This document shows, piece by piece, positions 1 through 5,100 of a DNA stretch of 9,061 bases. Positions within the stretch are counted from its first letter, which is position 1. Each line of letters opens with the position of its first letter. The stretch comes from DATKWS01 sp035529435 (GTDB lineage Bacteria; Krumholzibacteriota; Krumholzibacteriia; Krumholzibacteriales; Krumholzibacteriaceae), in contig DATKWS010000180.1 of the NCBI GenBank assembly GCA_035529435.1, positions 1 through 9,061 on the forward strand, read 5' to 3'. The notes under the pieces are model-generated. The model did not search any database. It saw nothing but the letters and a program-made list of their open reading frames with translations, and was not told the origin of the DNA. A program made the translations under genes and the position numbers.

Positions 1-141
1 ATCGTTGCGCGGGTCAAGGACAGGCTTGTACGAAACGCCGCCAAGGATGAGAACAAGCTGTTCTATGAGCCATTGTTGATTCTGGAATTCATAGAAACGA
101 TGAAAGAGGCATTCAACATCGAAAGCGAAGGTCATGAGTAA
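1..141 (+). CDS. C-terminal end of an unrecognised protein (5' truncated by the window)
   Basis: Frame 1 is open from the first base to the TAA at 139-141 and gives 46 residues, beginning IVARVKDRLVRNAAKDENKL and ending in AFNIESEGHE. The tail is charged and probably alpha-helical, with no membrane segment, signal or recognisable motif. Its stop overlaps the next gene: the downstream ATG at 134 lies inside its last codons (ATGAGTAA), an 8-bp overlap typical of translationally coupled operon genes. That coupling is the main reason to believe the frame, because only the tail is visible. The product cannot be named from this fragment. It probably works with the membrane protein that follows. Confidence 0.6.
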   Translation: MVARVKDRLVRNAAKDENKLFYEPLLILEFIETMKEAFNIESEGHE

Positions 142-1237
142 TATGAATACCAGCTTCAAGAGACTCGGGATATCTCCGCCGGCAATAATAGTTGCGGCAA
201 TAATCGTGATTGTTGTTGTAGGTATATTCGTATTACCCAAATTCATGCGGAACGATTCCGGGTTAGTACCCAAACAAACCCGTCAGAATACGGATCCAGA
301 GCCCGTTAAAATCACGGGGGATACGTTGCAGGCGATCGCTGCGTACCTCTCCGAGATCAAGCAGGACATACGTGATAACAACCAGGACATTCATGCGGAA
401 TTGCAGCGCATACAACGTGCGGAGTCGGCTGCCGCATTACCGATCCTGGTGATCGTATTGATTTTTGCAACAGTGTTGGCATTTCTATTTTTATGGAGAC
501 TGGAATCGACACTCAAGAGTGTCTATGAAAGGCGGTACGTGGAACTCAAGGACGAACTCCAGCACACTGTCGGACGAATGGACCAGGACGTCCATATGCT
601 CAAGGAAAGTATCGTCGAAAGCGGCGAGCTGGCCAAGGTTCTCATCAATTTCAGCGAACTGCAAGAAAGTATTAGGGGCTTGACCGGCAGGCTCGATCCA
701 TCCGCGAGCGGGAAATATAACTACGAGAGAATCATTTCGAAGAATGCGTTTGGAATTGAGAATCTAGGACGGCGATCGGAAACGCCTGCAGCCCCCATCA
801 ATCTCGAAAAGATGGTCATGGAAAGAACGAATAGGCTCTACGAAGACAACAATCTTGAAAGCTATAAAAATGATCTGCAATTCGTGAGGGTTCAGATCAG
901 CAATATGCAGGATATGATGATGAAAAACAGCTCCGAGGATGCAGGTGGAAAACCAATATTTGAAAAGCAGGATTTGGGTCATATGTGTATAATCGAAGAA
1001 AAAATAAATAATTATATCGTCCCTGTTTTTCATAGTACCAACGCCTTTAATTACAAACATCGCACCGGACTCGATATGGTCTTCAAATTCTCATTTGCCG
1101 AGAGCCAAAGGGCAGTACCACGAAGTGAAGAATTCAAGATTGTCAAAATAGTAAAACCGGGGAAATGCGAGAAGATGGGTCCGGCAACATGGAAATTGGT
1201 TGATAAAGGCGAGATACAGATAGAGTATCTACCGTAA
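134..1237 (+). CDS. Two-TM membrane protein with coiled coils, function unknown
   Basis: Product of 367 residues. A first membrane helix spans about residues 16-35 (PAIIVAAIIVIVVVGIFVLP) and a second about 101-121 (ALPILVIVLIFATVLAFLFLW). The 65-residue loop between them has heptad-like charged sequence at about 62-97. A second predicted coiled coil runs from about 123 to 185. Residues 275-367 look like a small beta-rich soluble domain that I do not recognise. Basic residues before TM1 and after TM2 suggest both ends are cytoplasmic with the loop outside; this is inference. The start is uncertain: a GAAGG at 127-131 is only 2 nt from ATG 134 but 11 nt from the in-frame ATG at 143, so 143 (364 residues) may be the true start. 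The gene overlaps its upstream neighbour and probably shares its transcript. Base composition falls very low inside it (16 G/C of 60 at 961-1020). It could be a scaffold or membrane sensor, but no family is claimed. Confidence 0.85.
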   Translation: MSNMNTSFKRLGISPPAIIVAAIIVIVVVGIFVLPKFMRNDSGLVPKQTRQNTDPEPVKITGDTLQAIAAYLSEIKQDIRDNNQDIHAELQRIQRAESAAALPILVIVLIFATVLAFLFLWRLESTLKSVYERRYVELKDELQHTVGRMDQDVHMLKESIVESGELAKVLINFSELQESIRGLTGRLDPSASGKYNYERIISKNAFGIENLGRRSETPAAPINLEKMVMERTNRLYEDNNLESYKNDLQFVRVQISNMQDMMMKNSSEDAGGKPIFEKQDLGHMCIIEEKINNYIVPVFHSTNAFNYKHRTGLDMVFKFSFAESQRAVPRSEEFKIVKIVKPGKCEKMGPATWKLVDKGEIQIEYLP

Positions 1238-1264
1238 TGGCTGCATCCGCTTGCGGACCTCCCG

Positions 1265-1276
1265 ATTTCATGAAAT
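1265..1276. repeat. 12-bp perfect palindrome between convergent genes
   Basis: ATTTCATGAAAT is self-complementary over all 12 bases and lies in the 56-bp gap between two convergent genes. A smaller inverted repeat, TCCGC-TT-GCGGA (1246-1257), precedes it. Either could help end transcription from both sides, but neither is followed by a clear T-tract, so a terminator role is only a guess. Confidence 0.3.
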
Positions 1277-1293
1277 GAGAAATTGAAACCTCT

Positions 1294-1845
1294 TCATTCG
1301 CCCTTTAATCCTTCTATCATTCCAATAGCCTCATCCAACGTTCCCAGTATGGCCGTCATATCCTCAAAATAGAAAATATCCTCCGAGTAATTCTCGCTCA
1401 GATCGATATACACGGAATTTTTCTGCACTGTTGTATACGATCCGAACTTGCATCCATCGTTGGTAATGAAAAAAATCTCGTGGGTTTCCGCTCCTCCGTC
1501 ATAATCTTCATATTCTCCTTCGTCGATCTTTTCCAGGGCTTTTTTCAAATCCATTATATCCCGGTAAGATATATACGTGCTCATTTCTACATTATTCGCA
1601 CTTACAGACAGCTGCACAAAATACTCCGTCTTGCCTACATCCGCCATTTTTATTACACAGATATTCAACGTCTTGAACAACGATTCCAGGGGCATCAATT
1701 GAAAGGTATCTTTTGTGATAACTTTTCCTCTCTCCGATATGAATGCCTCATAGGAGGAAATTTTTGCGGGAGGATTTTCCTTGGCATGGATACCCTGTGA
1801 AATCCACAAAGAAATGACGACACAGAGCACGATACTTCTTTTCAT
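1294..1845 (-). CDS. Small exported protein of unknown function
   Basis: Product of 183 residues beginning MKRSIVLCVVISLWISQGIHA, a classic signal peptide (two basic residues, hydrophobic core, likely cleavage after Ala21). The start is set by the ribosome binding site: on the minus strand AAGGAGG (plus-strand 1855-1861) sits 9 nt before the ATG at 1845. A longer reading from a TTG at 1854 would leave no spacing after that site. The mature part has a pattern of short strands and one helix: 'YISYRDIMDLKKALEKI', an acidic stretch (EGEYEDYDGG), then 'FFITNDGCKFGSY'. This weakly recalls small uncharacterised exported proteins from Bacteroidetes with a 'Y(D/R)-I-x-x-L-x-x-AL' helix followed by an 'F.T..G...G.F' strand pair; that is memory, not a search. 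It is transcribed towards the membrane-protein gene and away from the protease gene, so it is a single-gene unit here. G+C is low, like its left neighbour. Confidence 0.85.
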   Translation of the reverse strand: MKRSIVLCVVISLWISQGIHAKENPPAKISSYEAFISERGKVITKDTFQLMPLESLFKTLNICVIKMADVGKTEYFVQLSVSANNVEMSTYISYRDIMDLKKALEKIDEGEYEDYDGGAETHEIFFITNDGCKFGSYTTVQKNSVYIDLSENYSEDIFYFEDMTAILGTLDEAIGMIEGLKGE

Positions 1846-1931
1846 GACCTGCAACCTCCTTCAAGGACATGTGTCACGATAGAAACAACGCCGGACATGC
1901 CGTGAAATACTGCCATAAAGCCGTCAACGCA

Positions 1932-1960
1932 AGTGTATCTGATCACATAACTATATACAA
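1932..1960 (-). promoter_or_regulatory. Weak candidate promoter for the minus-strand exported protein
   Basis: Read on the minus strand, TTGTAT (1955-1960) and TACACT (1932-1937) are separated by exactly 17 bp. The match to the sigma-70 consensus is poor at the -35 (3 of 6) and moderate at the -10 (4 of 6). It would give a leader of roughly 80 nt. It overlaps the plus-strand candidate, so one regulator could affect both directions. Low confidence, especially as sigma preferences of this organism are unknown. Confidence 0.2.
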
Positions 1961-1970
1961 CCTATTTAAT
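1942..1970 (+). promoter_or_regulatory. Candidate sigma-70-like promoter for the protease gene
   Basis: ATCACA (1942-1947, 4 of 6 to TTGACA) and TTTAAT (1965-1970, 5 of 6 to TATAAT) are 17 bp apart in the most A+T-rich part of the gap. A start near 1977 would give a leader of about 170 nt containing the 2026-2073 inverted repeat and the mini-ORF. Promoter consensus differs between phyla, so this is only a candidate. Confidence 0.3.
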
Positions 1971-2025
1971 ATTGTGTCATTGCGCCGCTATTTCCCGTCT
2001 TATGTAAGGTGACGTCTTGGTGCCC

Positions 2026-2073
2026 TGCGCTATTGCGGGGGACAGCGGCGCATGATGTGCAGCCTGTAGCGCA
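2026..2073 (+). repeat. Inverted repeat in the protease leader
   Basis: TGCGCTA (2026-2032) and TAGCGCA (2067-2073) are perfect complements, extended inward by two G-U pairs, with about 30 nt between. An alternative fold pairs GGTGC (2019-2023) with GCACC (2071-2075) and leaves a 5-nt bulge. Inside the loop, GCGCA-TGA-TGTGC can form a small stem. The leader RNA could therefore fold, but it matches no riboswitch I recognise. Confidence 0.3.
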
Positions 2074-2111
2074 CCGAGAGGGCCGTGAACGCATAGCAGG
2101 AAGCACATAAT

Positions 2112-2144
2112 ATGAATGAACTTCAACGTAAGCACCGGAGGTAG
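2112..2144 (+). CDS. Possible 10-codon leader peptide overlapping the protease RBS
   Basis: ATG at 2112 opens the short frame MNELQRKHRR and stops at TAG 2142-2144. AGGAAG (2098-2103) lies 8 nt before the ATG, good ribosome binding site spacing. The last codons and stop overlap the protease ribosome binding site (GGAGGT, 2137-2142), and the stop is 3 nt before the protease ATG. The frame is the same as the protease, so it is cut off from it only by the TAG. It could be a translational-coupling leader or a chance frame; its length gives no statistical support. Confidence 0.3.
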   Translation: MNELQRKHRR

Positions 2145-2147
2145 ACC

Positions 2148-5100
2148 ATGCGGCGAGTGGGCTCGGCAGCGATACTTTTCATTTTTTTGAGCACCCTTAT
2201 CATCACCGGCGCGGCGGCGCAGCAGGGCGATCTTGCTGAGAAGGCACGGGCACTACACATGAGACAGGTCGCCGCGCGGGAGCGCGCGCTGCGGCTGGCG
2301 CAGCGGTACAACTGGCCGGTCGGGGAAACCCTGCCGAACGGGCAGGTCTACTCCATCCAGTCGATCCAGAATGGGATGCCGCAGTACTACGCGACATGCA
2401 ATGCCAACGCGGCGGCCTCGACACGCGCAAATCTCGTCCATCCCTACATCGGCGGAGCGAACGGATTTCTGATCGGGATATGGGACGGGGGAAAGGTGCG
2501 GACAACCCATCGGGAGTTTACCGGGCGCGCCACGTGGATGGATATCTATGGCAGCAGTCTCTCGGATCATTCGACGCATGTCGCCGGGACGCTGATCGCA
2601 ACGGGAGTACATCTCCAGGCGAAGGGAATGGCGTACCAGGCCGATCTCAACGCGTACAACTGGGATTACGACGAGGCGGAGATGGCGGCGGAGGCGGCCG
2701 GAGGCCTTACCCTTTCGAACCATTCCTATTCATATATCCGGGGCTGGTACGAGAATATCGGAATATTCAACCCGGGATGGTACTGGTACGGAGACTCGAC
2801 GGTGAGCGAGACGGAGGATTACCACTTCGGATTCTACGACTCCCTCGCGATGAATATCGACACATTGGCAAATGCCGCCCCCGACTACCTCATTGTCGTC
2901 GCGGCATCGAACGACCGCGGCGACAACGTCCCGGTCCCCGGTACGGAGCACTATTACTACCATTACGGTGACAGCACGTGGAAGAAGAGCACCAAGGTCC
3001 GCGATCCGGACGGCGGCCTCGACGGCTTCGACTGCCTCCCGAACGGCAAGCAGGTTGCAAAGAACACACTGGCCGTCGGGGCGGTGGAGGACGTCCTCAT
3101 CTACACGGGACCGGCGGATGTCGTGATGACCGGTTTCAGCTCGTGGGGACCGACCGACGACGGGCGGATCAAGCCGGATCTCGTGGGGAACGGGTGGGAG
3201 TTGTACTCGTGTGTCGCGACAGACGACTCCTCGTACTTCGGCGGCGCCAGCGGCACCTCGATGGCATCGCCGAATGTCTGCGGCTCGCTGGCGCTCCTCC
3301 AGTTCTACTACCAGAGCGAGCACGCGGGGACATCGATGAAGGCGTCGACACTCAAGGCCCTCGCCATTCACACAACGCGCGAGGCGGGACCGAATCCCGG
3401 CCCCGACTACATGTTCGGCTGGGGGCTGCTCGACACCTGGGCCGCGTACAATCAGATCAGTGACGATCTCGATGACGGCAAGGGACTGATCGAAGAGCTG
3501 ACCCTCAACGAGGGCTCCCCGTTGGAATATTACTACTGGTGCGACGGGACGGCGCCGGAGATGCGCGTGACGATCTGCTGGAGTGATCCGCCGGGCGTAC
3601 CCGCGGCACCGGGCGTCGATCCGCCGAATATCATGCTCGTCAACGATCTCGACCTCCGCGTCCTGCGTGACGACGACACCGAGTACGAACCGTGGCGGCT
3701 CGACCCGGCGGCCCCCGCGAACGCGCCGACCACGGGCGACAACTTCCGCGACAATGTCGAGCAGGTCGTGATCGACACGCCGGCCGAGGGCTGGTACATC
3801 GTCCGGATCGATCACAAGAGCGATCTCGACGGCGGCGCGCAGGATTTCTCGATGATCGTCTCGGGGGCCGAGCGTGTCGGGATCTGGCACGTCTACGAGG
3901 ACGGCTCGGGCGATGCGCCGGATATCACCTCGGCCGTCGCCTCCGCGGCGGAGGGGGATCTGATCTACGTCTACCCCGGCACGTACGAGGAGCACGACAT
4001 CACGATCGACAAGACCCTGCTCGTCAAGGGCGTCACAGGCCGCGAGAATACGATCGTCGACGCACAATCGCTCGGGCGCTGCTTCTATTTCAATTCATCG
4101 AGCGGGGATGCGGCACTCGATGGATTCACGCTGAGAAACGGTCTCACATCGGGCTCCTCGCGCGGCGCGGGCCTCTCGTGCCTCAGCCCCGACGTCACGA
4201 TCAGATCCTGCACGGTAGAAAACTGTCAGGCGGACTACGCAGGCGGCATGCATTTCTCCAACGCTTCGGCGACGGTCGAGGACTGCATTATCAAGAATTG
4301 TACGGCGAACGACTACGGCGGCGGGATGTACCTCTACTTCGCTTCCCCCACATTCGATCACTGCATCATCACGGGGAACGGCGCCGTAACGAATGGCGGC
4401 GGCGTGTCGTGTTACGAGTCGTCGCCCGTCTTCACCAACTGCACGATCAGCCACAATGACGCCGGCGATCACGGCGGCGGTATCTACATCGGCTACAACA
4501 GCCACCCCGAGATCGTCAACACGGTCGTCTCCTTCAGCACGGACGGCGAGGGGATCTACGGCCCGGCATCGGCCATCCCGAGTCTCACGGCAAGCTGCTG
4601 CGATGTCTATGGCAATGCCGATGGAAACTACGGCGGTGCGATCAGCAACAAGACCGGCATCGACGGCAACATCAGCGAGGATCCCCTCTACTGCGACGCG
4701 GCGGGCGGGGATTACGGCCTCCAGGGCATGTCGCCATGCCTTCCGGGCGGCAACCCGTGCGGCGTCTACATCGGTGCCCTCGGCCTGGCCTGCCACACGA
4801 GGTCCCTCTGGTACGTCGAGGCCGACGGCTCGGGCGATGCGCCGACGATCCAGGCTGCCGTCGACTCGGCCATCGCCGGAGACACGGTCCTCGTTGCCGC
4901 CGGCACATACACCGGAAGCGGAAACAGGAACATACGGACCTACGGCAAACCGATTCTGATCGCCTCGGAGAGCGGCAGGGACGTGACAATCATAGACTGC
5001 AGCGGGGCCGGAGACTTCATCTACGGTTTCCATATCTGGGACAATGAAGATACCACGACCGTTATACGCGGTCTTACGATCACCGGCGCGACCCACGGAG

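Larger units (their letters stand above)
1846..2147. promoter_or_regulatory. Divergent intergenic region before the protease gene
   Basis: This 302-bp gap separates the minus-strand exported protein from the giant plus-strand protease. It holds an A+T-rich core at about 1940-1975 with candidate promoters on both strands, a 7-bp inverted repeat with a long loop (2026-2073), and a mini-ORF (2112-2144) that runs into the protease ribosome binding site. No tRNA-like or mobile-element sequence is visible. It is also where base composition changes from low G+C on the left to high G+C on the right. Confidence 0.5.

Noticed and set aside
1846..2147. Riboswitch or tRNA in the protease leader
   Set aside because: Only short inverted repeats were found. 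No cloverleaf, CCA end or conserved riboswitch core could be recognised.
2730..4067. 445-codon open frame on the minus strand opposite the S8 domain
   Set aside because: Same type of antisense shadow, with low-complexity Arg/Val/Asp composition and no recognisable fold or signal.
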